Shown here in pieces: positions 26,470 through 35,441 of a stretch of DNA of 64,000 nt. Made by a program: the position numbers and the translations under genes. The stretch is taken from positions 22,910-86,909 of the forward strand of contig CAYJGW010000005.1 of NCBI GenBank assembly GCA_964369425.1. The letters run 5' to 3'. Under the pieces are notes generated by a model. That model ran no database searches. It was not told the DNA's origin and saw only the letters and a program-made list of their open reading frames with translations. Within the stretch, counting starts at the first letter, position 1, and each line of letters opens with the position of its first letter. The DNA comes from CAUPWF01 sp964369425 (GTDB taxonomy: Bacteria > Bacillota > Clostridia > Lachnospirales > Lachnospiraceae).

Positions 26470-27447
26470 CTACGTCGTTTCTCTTTTCACCAATCGAATC
26501 GGTAAAACTGTTCGTTCTTCAACCTTTTTCCCTTTATTTGCATCTATTATAACGTCTACTGCTGTCTTAGTCATCTCTTTTATAGGCTGATGTACGGTCG
26601 TAAGTGGTGGTGTTGTAAGTCCCGCTATCACCACATCATCGAATCCAATCACTTTAACCTCTTCTGGAACTTTCTTACCAAGCTTTGCGCACACCTGTAG
26701 TATCTGTGCTGCAATCACATCTCCACTTGCAAATATTCCATCAATGGATTCATCTGTACTCAATGCTTCTTCTATTGCATTTCGGTAATCCATGTATTCA
26801 TATTGCTGCTCATTTGTGCTGATTTCTTTATAAAATACCTCCTGCTCTTCACACACTTCTTTAAATCCTAGTGTTCTTGCATCCGCAGGCATCTCTTTGG
26901 TATAGAGACCACTAAAATGCAATAATCTTTTGCACCCTTGCTCTATAAGGTGACTTGCAGCTATTCGTCCACCCTCATGATTATCACATTCAATAGCAGC
27001 TGTTCCATTATCTAGATTACGCTCAATTGTTACAATTGGAAAATTACCACCATGAAATTCTTTGATTTCCACACTACCGCTACAAAGAATAATCCCTGCT
27101 ACGCGATTGCTCACACACATTTGATAATATTCCCGTTCTTTTTCATCTGTCTCTTTTGAATTGCAGAGCAAGATTTTATATTTATGTTTTGCTGCATAAT
27201 TCTCTATATTACTAATGAGTTCTGCAAAGTAAGGATGACGGATGTGAGGTACGATGACACCAATTGTGTTCGTACTCTGTAGCGAAAGTGACCGAGCAAC
27301 TTCATTTGGCCTATAATTCAGCTTATCCATTGCTGCATAAACTGCTTCTTTCGCATTCTCACTGATGTATCCGCGGTTATTTAATACTCTAGATACTGTT
27401 GTTACTGTGAGCCCCGCCTCTCTTGCTACATCTTTTAGGGTTACCAT
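26470..27447 (-). CDS. LacI-family transcriptional regulator (GH13/kinase operon)
   Basis: This 325-residue protein has the helix-turn-helix VTLKDVAREAGLTVTTVSRVLNNRG at the N-terminus and a sugar-binding effector domain ending PPLTTVHQPIKEM. It is encoded 20 bases after the GH13 gene and is probably in the same transcript as the kinase and GH13 genes, so it may autoregulate from the promoter at 30091-30136. It may also act on locus 3. Confidence 0.87.
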   Translation of the reverse strand: MVTLKDVAREAGLTVTTVSRVLNNRGYISENAKEAVYAAMDKLNYRPNEVARSLSLQSTNTIGVIVPHIRHPYFAELISNIENYAAKHKYKILLCNSKETDEKEREYYQMCVSNRVAGIILCSGSVEIKEFHGGNFPIVTIERNLDNGTAAIECDNHEGGRIAASHLIEQGCKRLLHFSGLYTKEMPADARTLGFKEVCEEQEVFYKEISTNEQQYEYMDYRNAIEEALSTDESIDGIFASGDVIAAQILQVCAKLGKKVPEEVKVIGFDDVVIAGLTTPPLTTVHQPIKEMTKTAVDVIIDANKGKKVEERTVLPIRLVKRETT

Positions 27448-27467
27448 CTCCTCACCTACCTCTTATT

Positions 27468-29126
27468 TTACTCTATAATGTCATAGCTATATGTTTTCAA
27501 GTCTGCTTGTAATGAAATTGATTTTTCATTATATGTCCATGTAATGCTCAACTTGTTGTCTTTACTCATTATATCAATTTTCGCATTTTTGTCAAAAATA
27601 GGATTTATTTTTCTAAGACGTAATAAACGAATCTGTTCTTTTACAACCTCTTCTTTTATACCCACTTCTAATTCATCTAAACTTAAGTTTGTACGATTGA
27701 TTTCCTTATGACCTCCTGGACCTGCAAGTTCTACTGCTTTGTGATTATTTTTCCCTGCAAATAAATCAAGATACCATACTTGCGGTTTTCCAGGCATAAA
27801 CATCTGAATAGCTCTTGCTAATAACATCTTTCTTGGTTCTTCACCTAGTGCACTATAATAAGTTGCATTTACTTGATAATACATATTTTTTTGCCCATGC
27901 AGATTCTTTACATATCCGCCTCTTGCTACTACGGTATCAATTAATGCTCCAATTCTTTCTTCTGGAATCAATCCTTTTAAGTCTAAAAGTGGAATGCCAT
28001 CGTGACATCCTAACATATTTACAACATCCATCTTTTTTTCGATAATTTCATTTCCCCATCGCTCAAGCATACTACCATTTTGCTCTTCAAATGCATCAAT
28101 GATAAGTCCTGGTAGGAAGAAGTCGTAAACCATATAACCTTTGTCGTTTAACACTTCATGGATTTTCTCTCCATAAGTTGCATGAATCTCAGGTAATAAA
28201 GTAAGCTTATATTCATCTGCAAGTGCTTGTACTTTCCCCAATAAGTCCCAAGTATCTGGGTCATTCAAAAAGTTCTTTAAACCTGGTTCTTTTGGTGCAT
28301 AAGCAAATGCATCCAATCGAACGATACTCGCGCCATATCCTGCTAGTTTAGATAATGTATTATCATAAAAATCCCATACCAATGGAGATTTAATATTTAG
28401 ATCCATCTGACCAAGATACCTTCTCTTTGACTCTAACAATTCAATCACAGATGATTTATATTTTTCAAACTCAGCAAAATCAATTTCATTTACTTTTATT
28501 CCTGACTGAGTTCCCGCATTTACAATCTTAGCGACCTCATTAGCAGCATGATATTGTATCTGACAAACTTCCATGATATCTTGTGGGTCTAATTCTTTAT
28601 ATTTTACCTCTTGATAAAATGTATTCCAATATGGTACTTCTTCTCCATCCGGCATTCTGACCATTAGAATTGGAAGTCCAGGCTTTCGAAAGAACATATC
28701 TTTAATCAACTCTTTGTTTGGTTGGATATACCCCTCTTTTGTCATCTCTCCAAGATCTTTCCAAAATTCATTCCAACGAATGAAAAAGTCAACATATTTT
28801 GATTGTTTTCCATTTTTTAATATGTCTTGGAATTGCTCAGATAGTACAGACGCATGGTTAAGGATAAAATCTAATTTTAAATCCATTCCTAATTGCTTTA
28901 ACTCATTTAAATCTTTTTCCGATGCAAATGTTTCATTCAAGTCATAATTCACCACAGAAAACCCGCGATCCAAGTCTGTGTTAAATACGCTTGGTAATAT
29001 ATAAAAAGATTGAAATACATCCTTTAACTCATCTTTTTTAAGAAAACTTACGATATCTTTTAAACTTCCTCCGATACTATCTGGATATGCATTTAGCATT
29101 GGTTTGATATTATGTGATTCTCCCAT
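27468..29126 (-). CDS. GH13_18 sucrose-phosphorylase-like enzyme
   Basis: This 552-residue alpha-amylase-family protein is close in layout to sucrose phosphorylase. It has ILPSVFNTDLDRGFSVVNYD near 43-62, the nucleophile in IVRLDAFAYAPK (Asp272), the acid/base in LLPEIHATY (Glu313) and the transition-state pair in MLGCHDGIPLLDLKG (His375-Asp376). It should phosphorolyse an alpha-glucoside to alpha-glucose-1-phosphate. Subfamily members act on sucrose, sucrose-6'-phosphate, glucosylglycerol or glucosylglycerate. The kinase gene 11 bases upstream hints at a phosphorylated substrate or acceptor, but this is inference. Confidence 0.82.
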   Translation of the reverse strand: MGESHNIKPMLNAYPDSIGGSLKDIVSFLKKDELKDVFQSFYILPSVFNTDLDRGFSVVNYDLNETFASEKDLNELKQLGMDLKLDFILNHASVLSEQFQDILKNGKQSKYVDFFIRWNEFWKDLGEMTKEGYIQPNKELIKDMFFRKPGLPILMVRMPDGEEVPYWNTFYQEVKYKELDPQDIMEVCQIQYHAANEVAKIVNAGTQSGIKVNEIDFAEFEKYKSSVIELLESKRRYLGQMDLNIKSPLVWDFYDNTLSKLAGYGASIVRLDAFAYAPKEPGLKNFLNDPDTWDLLGKVQALADEYKLTLLPEIHATYGEKIHEVLNDKGYMVYDFFLPGLIIDAFEEQNGSMLERWGNEIIEKKMDVVNMLGCHDGIPLLDLKGLIPEERIGALIDTVVARGGYVKNLHGQKNMYYQVNATYYSALGEEPRKMLLARAIQMFMPGKPQVWYLDLFAGKNNHKAVELAGPGGHKEINRTNLSLDELEVGIKEEVVKEQIRLLRLRKINPIFDKNAKIDIMSKDNKLSITWTYNEKSISLQADLKTYSYDIIE

Positions 29127-29137
29127 TTTTTCTCCTC

Positions 29138-30052
29138 CTATAATTTCAAATACTCTTCATAAGTTAATAATTCACCTGCCTTAGACAGTATAATCTTTGC
29201 TTTTTTTGCTTGTGATGCCAATAATTGTTGTTCAATTTCTAGCACTACTAAGATAAATGGACTATCTACTCCCCCATCTCGATTTCTCATTCTGCGATGC
29301 TCTAACGTCTCTTCTGGTGTACTATTTAATAAAATAGGGATATCTACACCAATTAAATTATCGTTGTTTCCATGTGTCCACTCAATGACAAGAACTTCTG
29401 TATCTGAGAAATCAACCTCATCATACCACAGTTCTGTGTTATCCCTTCCCATTCTCTTGAGATAGATTTTATCTTTTCCAGATTTAAAATCTGCTACTAT
29501 CTTGCTCAATTGGTCAAAGTTAATCTCATTTTTCGTTCCAAGATACCCATTTAATCCTTCGCATCCACCGTTAATATATGAAGCATACCAAGAATATTCT
29601 TCTATCAATGCCCTATTTGCATCCATATCTTTCGCTTGTTCTGCTTGTACTATTTGGAATCGCTCTTTTGTGTAAACACCATCTTCCACCATCTTTAATA
29701 ACCCATTTTGTCGAAAGATTCTAAGTCTCTCCGCATCATTATACATCGGAATTCTATGCGGATAATTGTCTCCTGACAATGTATAGCTCTTAACACCTAA
29801 CTTCCCTAAGTAAGAAGAAATTAATGAAGCTGTTTCAGACTTTCCTACTCCCGAACCTCCGCATACAGAAATTACAATTTTCTTTCCACATTCTTGCATA
29901 CTCTTCATAATCTTTAATAGTTCTGGAAATATTTTACTTGCTTTTGTTATGTGACTCTCCCCTATCTCAATCTTATCACCTGGCATATCCCCATAGATAT
30001 ACGCTCCGTTTAATTCTGGTGCTGACCAACTTTCTATCTTCTCTAGATTCAT
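29138..30052 (-). CDS. P-loop kinase (uridine-kinase/adenylylsulfate-kinase-like)
   Basis: This 304-residue protein has a Walker A motif GGSGVGKSE (65-73) after a unique N-terminal segment of about 60 residues. A nucleoside-kinase-like core follows (YTLSGDNYPHRIPMYNDAERLRIFR) and a Walker B-like VLVIEWTHGNND stretch near 224-235, with a lid-like arginine-rich LEHRRMRNRDGG. It is probably a small-molecule kinase acting on a sugar, polyol or related acceptor. It is the first gene of its transcript, ahead of the GH13_18 phosphorylase. I do not recognise a characterised member. Confidence 0.65.
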   Translation of the reverse strand: MNLEKIESWSAPELNGAYIYGDMPGDKIEIGESHITKASKIFPELLKIMKSMQECGKKIVISVCGGSGVGKSETASLISSYLGKLGVKSYTLSGDNYPHRIPMYNDAERLRIFRQNGLLKMVEDGVYTKERFQIVQAEQAKDMDANRALIEEYSWYASYINGGCEGLNGYLGTKNEINFDQLSKIVADFKSGKDKIYLKRMGRDNTELWYDEVDFSDTEVLVIEWTHGNNDNLIGVDIPILLNSTPEETLEHRRMRNRDGGVDSPFILVVLEIEQQLLASQAKKAKIILSKAGELLTYEEYLKL

Positions 30053-30090
30053 CTCACAACTCTCCTTTTATTTATGTATTATTGATTAGT

Positions 30091-30136
30091 AAAATATCAT
30101 ATTTTCAGGAATATGTCAACCGATTAACATATTCCT
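30091..30136 (-). promoter_or_regulatory. Promoter with inverted-repeat operator for the kinase/GH13 operon
   Basis: On the minus strand TTGACA (30114-30119) and TATTTT (30091-30096) are 17 bp apart. A perfect inverted repeat AGGAATATGT (30107-30116) / ACATATTCCT (30127-30136) covers the -35 box, a likely repressor site. Confidence 0.6.
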
Positions 30137-30139
30137 AAA

Positions 30140-30182
30140 AATAGATGGCTGCAATGAAACATTGATAGATTTCATTACAACC
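30140..30182 (-). terminator. Terminator of locus 3
   Basis: The minus-strand transcript forms a 13-bp stem with two G-U pairs (GGTTGTAATGAAA / TTTCATTGCAGCC), followed by ATTTTTAGG. It lies just after the Gfo/Idh stop and separates locus 3 from the kinase operon. Confidence 0.7.
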
Positions 30183-30192
30183 ACGTTCTAAA

Positions 30193-31272
30193 TCACTTAG
30201 CCCATATTTGGGTAGTGGTTTCAATTGTTTGATATGGATTCTCCAAAGCCTCATCCATCTTCAAACTTAAATACATATCTTGTAAAGCTTCCTCTAGACT
30301 ATAAAATCCTTTTCCACTTTCAAGATATTCATTCATTTTTAACATACACGTCGCAACTGCGATTTCATCATCATTTAAACGTGCATATTCAAAAGGATTC
30401 TTATATAAGAATTCCTCACCAAGCATGATTCCATAGTGTGCCCATTCTTGATTATTGTAAATCCCCATATCTTTTCTGACAAGTTCTTGTGTAACAGGTA
30501 TATTGGTTTGTGATAGATATCTTATCACCAAATCATCTATTTCTCCTCTTGTTCCTTGAACATTCAACTGTCTCGTTCTTATAAACGAGTGGTATTGTGC
30601 TGGATCTGAAAAATCAAAATAAGCTACTTTTCCATTCTCGTATTCAATAGTCAATCGATCTCTTCTTGAATCTACAATTTCACCATCAAAGACCATGCCC
30701 CCTCTTCCAAAAGTCTCAGTTAATTTAAAGACATATCGTTTTCCTGTGATTTTACAATTCATAAATGCTGTATCTAGGTACTGGCGAATAATACTTATTC
30801 CATGATATCCATGCAATGATGAAATATTAATATTTTGCACCTCTCCTATTTTACCATCACTGATAGCTTTCCCCCATGCTGCATATAGTGGTTGTGCAAA
30901 GTATTGCTCTGCTATTTGGATTTTTGCGTCATTTTTCTTGGCATCATTCCAAACTTTTTCTAACGCTTCAACTGTCTCACCAGGTGGTGTTTCACAAAGT
31001 ACTGGAATATTTTTTTGAAATAATGTTTGTAAATAATCAGAAACAATTCCCCTTTTTATTGATAGTACCACATACAATGGGTTCGTCTCTAATAGTTCAT
31101 CTAGGCTTTGTACTACTTTTACACCAAATTTCTTTGCGAATGCCTCTCCTTTTTCTTTGTCACGAATCAATACTGCTGATAACTCAAATAATTCTGGCAC
31201 ATGCTTTGCAATTCTAATATAAAATTCTGCTCGCCAACCTGACCCTATGAGTCCAAATCTAATCTTACTCAT
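30193..31272 (-). CDS. Gfo/Idh/MocA-family oxidoreductase
   Basis: This 359-residue NAD(P)-dependent dehydrogenase has an N-terminal Rossmann fold (KIRFGLIGSGWRAEFYIRIAKH, GxGxxx near 8-13), a PVLCETPPGET segment near 90-100 in place of the usual EKP motif, and a C-terminal alpha/beta domain. Family members oxidise or epimerise sugars and inositols. It is the last gene of locus 3. Its CETPP in place of CEKP means the usual catalytic lysine is absent, so activity may differ from standard members. Confidence 0.78.
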   Translation of the reverse strand: MSKIRFGLIGSGWRAEFYIRIAKHVPELFELSAVLIRDKEKGEAFAKKFGVKVVQSLDELLETNPLYVVLSIKRGIVSDYLQTLFQKNIPVLCETPPGETVEALEKVWNDAKKNDAKIQIAEQYFAQPLYAAWGKAISDGKIGEVQNINISSLHGYHGISIIRQYLDTAFMNCKITGKRYVFKLTETFGRGGMVFDGEIVDSRRDRLTIEYENGKVAYFDFSDPAQYHSFIRTRQLNVQGTRGEIDDLVIRYLSQTNIPVTQELVRKDMGIYNNQEWAHYGIMLGEEFLYKNPFEYARLNDDEIAVATCMLKMNEYLESGKGFYSLEEALQDMYLSLKMDEALENPYQTIETTTQIWAK

Positions 31273-31298
31273 TAATTTTCATCCTCTCTATGTTTTCT

Positions 31299-32195
31299 CT
31301 ATGGTACATCATATCCCCTAGATGCTGCAAGTATTTGATACCATTCATCGTAAGAAAGTTCAATATTTAACCCTTCTATTGCCTTTTTCATACGCTCAAT
31401 CTTCATTGTACCAGTGACTGCTGCAATTTCTACTGGTTGTGCAAATAACCATGCATACATAATTGTGTCAATCGTTACATTGTGTGTTTCTGCAATTGCT
31501 CCCAAAACTCTACGTAATCGAAGCGACTGCTCATCTTCACCTACAAAAACACTTCCACCTCCTAATGGTGACCATGACATTAACGGCATTCTTCTAGTCA
31601 GTGCATCATCTGTGACACCATTAAAGAAATTGTCAACTGTTTTTACAGAGAGTTCCATTTGATTCGTTACAATCGGTACATTCAGATAACTTTGTAACAT
31701 TTGAATTTGAGATGGCATAAAATTAGAAACTCCAACACTTAATACCTTTTTTGATTTTATAACTGATTCTAATGCCTCTGCTGTTTCTTGAGGATGTGCC
31801 AATGGATCTGGTCTGTGTATAAGTAATACGTCTATATAGTCAGTATTTAATTTTCTCAGTGATTCATCTACTTCTTTTTCAATTTGTTCTTTCGTAGATT
31901 TATAATAAATCGTTTTGTTGCCTTCTACACCAGGCAAAACAATTCCTGTCTTCGTTATAATTTCCATTCTTTCTCTTAAAGATGGCTTTACTTTTAATAC
32001 AGCATCTCCAAATATTTCTTCGCATGTATAGCATCCATATACTGGTGCATGATCATATGATGTTACACCAAGTTCCAAGCACAACTCCACAAACTCTAAA
32101 AGTTTATCTCCTTCTAACTGACTATCTTTTGTTCTCATACACCCTGCAACCACTGCTGATAAACTAATATCATTGTTTAATTTTATTCTCTTCAT
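31299..32195 (-). CDS. Aldo/keto reductase
   Basis: This 298-residue TIM-barrel oxidoreductase has YDHAPVYGCYTCEEIFG near 48-64 holding the catalytic Asp and Tyr, a lysine in EIITKTG near 83-89, and LLIHRPDPL near 124-132 with the catalytic His. It lacks the iron-sulfur tail of the enzyme at 1458. It is encoded between the permease and Gfo/Idh genes of locus 3, so it probably works on the same imported sugar or its aglycone. Confidence 0.83.
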   Translation of the reverse strand: MKRIKLNNDISLSAVVAGCMRTKDSQLEGDKLLEFVELCLELGVTSYDHAPVYGCYTCEEIFGDAVLKVKPSLRERMEIITKTGIVLPGVEGNKTIYYKSTKEQIEKEVDESLRKLNTDYIDVLLIHRPDPLAHPQETAEALESVIKSKKVLSVGVSNFMPSQIQMLQSYLNVPIVTNQMELSVKTVDNFFNGVTDDALTRRMPLMSWSPLGGGSVFVGEDEQSLRLRRVLGAIAETHNVTIDTIMYAWLFAQPVEIAAVTGTMKIERMKKAIEGLNIELSYDEWYQILAASRGYDVP

Positions 32196-32211
32196 TTTTC
32201 TCTCACTTTCT

Positions 32212-33054
32212 TTATTCTTTTACTCCACCTGTTGTTAATCCAGCCACAATCTTCTTTTGGAAGATTAGCACTAATAGAATTAGCGGTACGGTAACCACAA
32301 TGGATCCTGCTGCCATATCACCCCATGGTAACTCATAGTTACTTGGGAATAACGCAATTCCTACTGGAACTGTTCTCATCATATTATCTGTCATAAACGT
32401 CAGTGCATAAATATATTCGTTCCACGCATTTATAAATACTATTAAAGCTACAGAAAATGCTGCCGGTTTAATCAATGGTAACATAATTATAAAAAATATT
32501 TTTGCTCGTGAACAACCATCGATAGATGCTGCTTCTTCAAACCCCTTTGGTAATTGACTAAAAAAGTTAGTTAATAACCAAATCGATAGAGGCAATGCAA
32601 ACGTTGTATACGGTAACACTAATCCCGCATAAGTATTGAGTAATCCAGCTTCTCTTAACAATAGGTAAATCGGGCTTAATGTTGCAATTGTTGGAAACAT
32701 AGATATACTAAGTATTGTCATTAACATTATTTTTTTCCCTTTGAATCGTAACCTTGCTAACGCATATGCTGCTGATGCACCGATTAAAATACTAAGGGCT
32801 GTCGTTGTTGAAGCTACTACTAAACTGTTAAAAAGATATCGTCCAAAGGGATGTTTGTCAAACACATTAAAATAAAATTCTATATGGGCTTCACTTGGGA
32901 TCCATTTCGCAGGTATCGCAGCTATTTCATCCAAAGGTTTTATAGATGTCATAAATTGCCAAAAGAACGGAAAAACTATAATTCCTATAAATGCAATCAC
33001 AAATATGTAAAATAATGTTTTTTTCGCTATCACCTTCCATTTTTCTTCTTTCAT
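32212..33054 (-). CDS. ABC sugar transporter permease (MalG type), locus 3
   Basis: This CUT1-family permease has six helices and the docking loop EAASIDGCSRAKIFFIIMLP. ATG 33054 (MKEEKWKV) is chosen since GGAGG is 7 bases upstream; ATG 33060 almost touches that site. It lies 13 bases after the MalF-type stop and forms the second half of the channel. Confidence 0.9.
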   Translation of the reverse strand: MKEEKWKVIAKKTLFYIFVIAFIGIIVFPFFWQFMTSIKPLDEIAAIPAKWIPSEAHIEFYFNVFDKHPFGRYLFNSLVVASTTTALSILIGASAAYALARLRFKGKKIMLMTILSISMFPTIATLSPIYLLLREAGLLNTYAGLVLPYTTFALPLSIWLLTNFFSQLPKGFEEAASIDGCSRAKIFFIIMLPLIKPAAFSVALIVFINAWNEYIYALTFMTDNMMRTVPVGIALFPSNYELPWGDMAAGSIVVTVPLILLVLIFQKKIVAGLTTGGVKE

Positions 33055-33067
33055 AGTCATTCCTCCT

Positions 33068-33973
33068 CTAAAAATCTGTTAATCTATCCCCAAGAACTCT
33101 CATATAGATTAAACTTATTATAAATACAACTGCAAAGATTAAAACTGCCAATGCCGATCCGTAACCAAAATCTAGGAACTTCATCAAGTTATTATATGCA
33201 TATATCGAAATACTTTCTGTACCATTTGCACCACCGGTCATTACAGAGATAAGATCAAATACTCTAAAAGCATCCAATGTTCTAAATAACAATGCAACCA
33301 CTACAGTATTTTTTACCGTTGGCAAAGTTACTTGTGTAAATCGGCTCCATATACCTGCTCCATCAATACTAGCAGCTTCATATAATTCTTCTGGTACCAT
33401 TTGTAGACCTGCAAGAATCAAAAGTGCCATGTATGGTGCTGTTTTCCATACGTCTGCAATAACAAGTGCCATGAAAGATCCGCTTGATGTACTAAGCCAT
33501 GCTTGATAGGCATCAATGATACCTAACCTATGTAAAACATCATTAAAAACACCATACTGATCATTGTATATAAATTTCCACATTAGTGCAGATACCGATG
33601 TTGGTATCGCCCATGGTATTAGTATCGCTGCTCTAACCAACCCTTTTCCTTTAAATGCTTTATTCATTATGATTGCTGCTGTAAATCCCAGTAACAGTTC
33701 CAAAGATACAGTCGTTACTGTAAACTTTAGTGTAAATATGATTGATTCAATTGCTCGTTCATCCTGAAAAATATTCATATAGTTCTCTGCACCTATAAAA
33801 GGATAACCGCTTGCAGGATCTGTTAATACCATCTCGTGTAAACTCAGCCAGACTGTCCTCAAAATTGGATATACTGCAATTATTGCCAAAACAACCAATG
33901 CAGGTGCCATCATAATCCACGCTGCAATGCTCTCTTTTTCTTCTATCGTTCTTCGTTTATTTATCTTATTCAT
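33068..33973 (-). CDS. ABC sugar transporter permease (MalF type), locus 3
   Basis: This protein of about 301 residues has six hydrophobic helices and the docking loop EAASIDGAGIWSRFTQVTLP. The start MNKINKRR at 33973 is favoured by GGAG eight bases upstream over the longer frame from 33994. It follows the binding-protein gene after a spacer with a hairpin. Confidence 0.9.
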   Translation of the reverse strand: MNKINKRRTIEEKESIAAWIMMAPALVVLAIIAVYPILRTVWLSLHEMVLTDPASGYPFIGAENYMNIFQDERAIESIIFTLKFTVTTVSLELLLGFTAAIIMNKAFKGKGLVRAAILIPWAIPTSVSALMWKFIYNDQYGVFNDVLHRLGIIDAYQAWLSTSSGSFMALVIADVWKTAPYMALLILAGLQMVPEELYEAASIDGAGIWSRFTQVTLPTVKNTVVVALLFRTLDAFRVFDLISVMTGGANGTESISIYAYNNLMKFLDFGYGSALAVLIFAVVFIISLIYMRVLGDRLTDF

Positions 33974-34022
33974 TATTGTCTCCATTTCCAACAACTAATT
34001 TTAGTGTCTCATTAGACAACTA

Positions 34023-34046
34023 TAGAGGTCTAGTGGTAGACCTCTA
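34023..34046 (-). terminator. Intercistronic hairpin between binding protein and permeases, locus 3
   Basis: The stem is a perfect 10 bp, TAGAGGTCTA / TAGACCTCTA, with loop GTGG, directly after the binding-protein stop. No T-run is seen, as in the matching hairpins of loci 1 and 2. Confidence 0.6.
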
Positions 34047-34059
34047 CGTTTAACACATG

Positions 34060-35361
34060 TTACTCAGCGCCTATTTCTTCTACTTCTGTCTGTAAACTAC
34101 TTAAAGCTTCTTCTACTGTTACTTGTCCTGTTAATGCTTGATGTACATTTCTTTGAATCGCATCTGATACTTTTGCGTATTGTGGTGACTTCGGTCTTGA
34201 TTTTCCACCTTCAATAATACCGTAGAAATCTGCATAAAAAGGTATTTCTTCTAATATTTCTGCATCTTCATATACTGACTTCACAACTGGTGGTTGAGAT
34301 GAGATTAATGTCATTTCTTTTTGTGTATCTGGGCTAACCATAAATTCAATAAACTCAATTGCTGCTTCCTTTTGTGTATCTGAGATTGCATTATTTACAA
34401 CTAAATCTAATCCACCTAAACACGAATGTGGCTCTGAACCTTGTGGACCTATTGGTAAAGTTGTTGCCCCAATCTTTCCTGTAACTTGTGAATCTTCACC
34501 TTGTCCACTTGTCCAAAAACCAGACCAGTCACGAATAAATAAACATTTTCCTTCTTTGAATACCTGCTCACTTTCAGTTTCAGTATATGTAGTCACTCCT
34601 TCTGGTGCATATTCATCTACAAATTTTTTCATTATTTCTGTTGCTTCTACATTCTGTGGAGTATCAATAACAGGTTCGCCTGATTCATCTAAAATATCGC
34701 CTCCATTATTCCAAATATATTCTACCCAGTTTGTTACCAATGCTTCTGACTGTGCTGCTTGGAAATCCGCACCGTATTCAATTCCACCAATTCCTACTGC
34801 TTGATCAGCTAATGCCATCCAACCTTCATAAGTTGTAGGCACTTCTACACCTAATTCATCAATAACATCTTGTCTATAGAAAAGAACGCTGGAGTTTGTA
34901 AACCAAGGTGCCGCAACTAGTTTTCCATCATAGGTAGCTGCTTCTACTGTTCCTTCTATCATTGTATCTGTAATACTGCTGTCTAGTTCTTCACTTAAAT
35001 CCATTAACCAACCTGCTGAAGCAAATTCTGCAATATATACAACATCCAATCCCATAATATCAATGCTTGTATCTCCCGATGCCAACTTATTTACAAAGTC
35101 ATCATGAACAACATTTGCATCTTGAGGCAACAATACCGTTTCCACAACAATCTCATCTTGTGATTCATTAAACATATCTACGATTTCTTGTGTTGGCTCT
35201 CCTACACCTTGATCAAATGAAAATCTTAAGGTTACTACATCCTCTCCTCCACTTTCACTTGCATCTTGATTCTCACCACTGCCTCCACATCCAACTAATG
35301 AGAACATCATCATACCTGCAACCACTGTTGCAATCAATTGTTTTACTTTTTTACTCTTCAT
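34060..35361 (-). CDS. ABC sugar-binding lipoprotein, locus 3
   Basis: This 433-residue solute-binding protein of family 1 has a lipoprotein signal peptide with the lipobox LVGC near 22-25, a Gly/Ser/Glu-rich linker, then a MalE-like two-lobed domain. It is the first gene of locus 3 and sits just downstream of a perfect 20-bp palindromic operator. Confidence 0.9.
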   Translation of the reverse strand: MKSKKVKQLIATVVAGMMMFSLVGCGGSGENQDASESGGEDVVTLRFSFDQGVGEPTQEIVDMFNESQDEIVVETVLLPQDANVVHDDFVNKLASGDTSIDIMGLDVVYIAEFASAGWLMDLSEELDSSITDTMIEGTVEAATYDGKLVAAPWFTNSSVLFYRQDVIDELGVEVPTTYEGWMALADQAVGIGGIEYGADFQAAQSEALVTNWVEYIWNNGGDILDESGEPVIDTPQNVEATEIMKKFVDEYAPEGVTTYTETESEQVFKEGKCLFIRDWSGFWTSGQGEDSQVTGKIGATTLPIGPQGSEPHSCLGGLDLVVNNAISDTQKEAAIEFIEFMVSPDTQKEMTLISSQPPVVKSVYEDAEILEEIPFYADFYGIIEGGKSRPKSPQYAKVSDAIQRNVHQALTGQVTVEEALSSLQTEVEEIGAE

Positions 35362-35394
35362 TTTTCTTCCTCCCTTGAATGGTATTATTATTTG

Positions 35395-35414
35395 ATAGGA
35401 AAGCGCTTTCCTAT
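35395..35414 (-). promoter_or_regulatory. LacI/CcpA-type operator of locus 3
   Basis: The perfect 20-bp palindrome ATAGGAAAGCGCTTTCCTAT lies between a TATAAA -10-like box (about 35419-35424 on the minus strand) and the binding-protein gene. The GAAAGCGCTTTC core also fits the catabolite-responsive element pattern, so CcpA could share the site with the adjacent LacI protein. Confidence 0.72.
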
Positions 35415-35441
35415 TCTTTATAAAATTAAGCTGTCGCCAGC

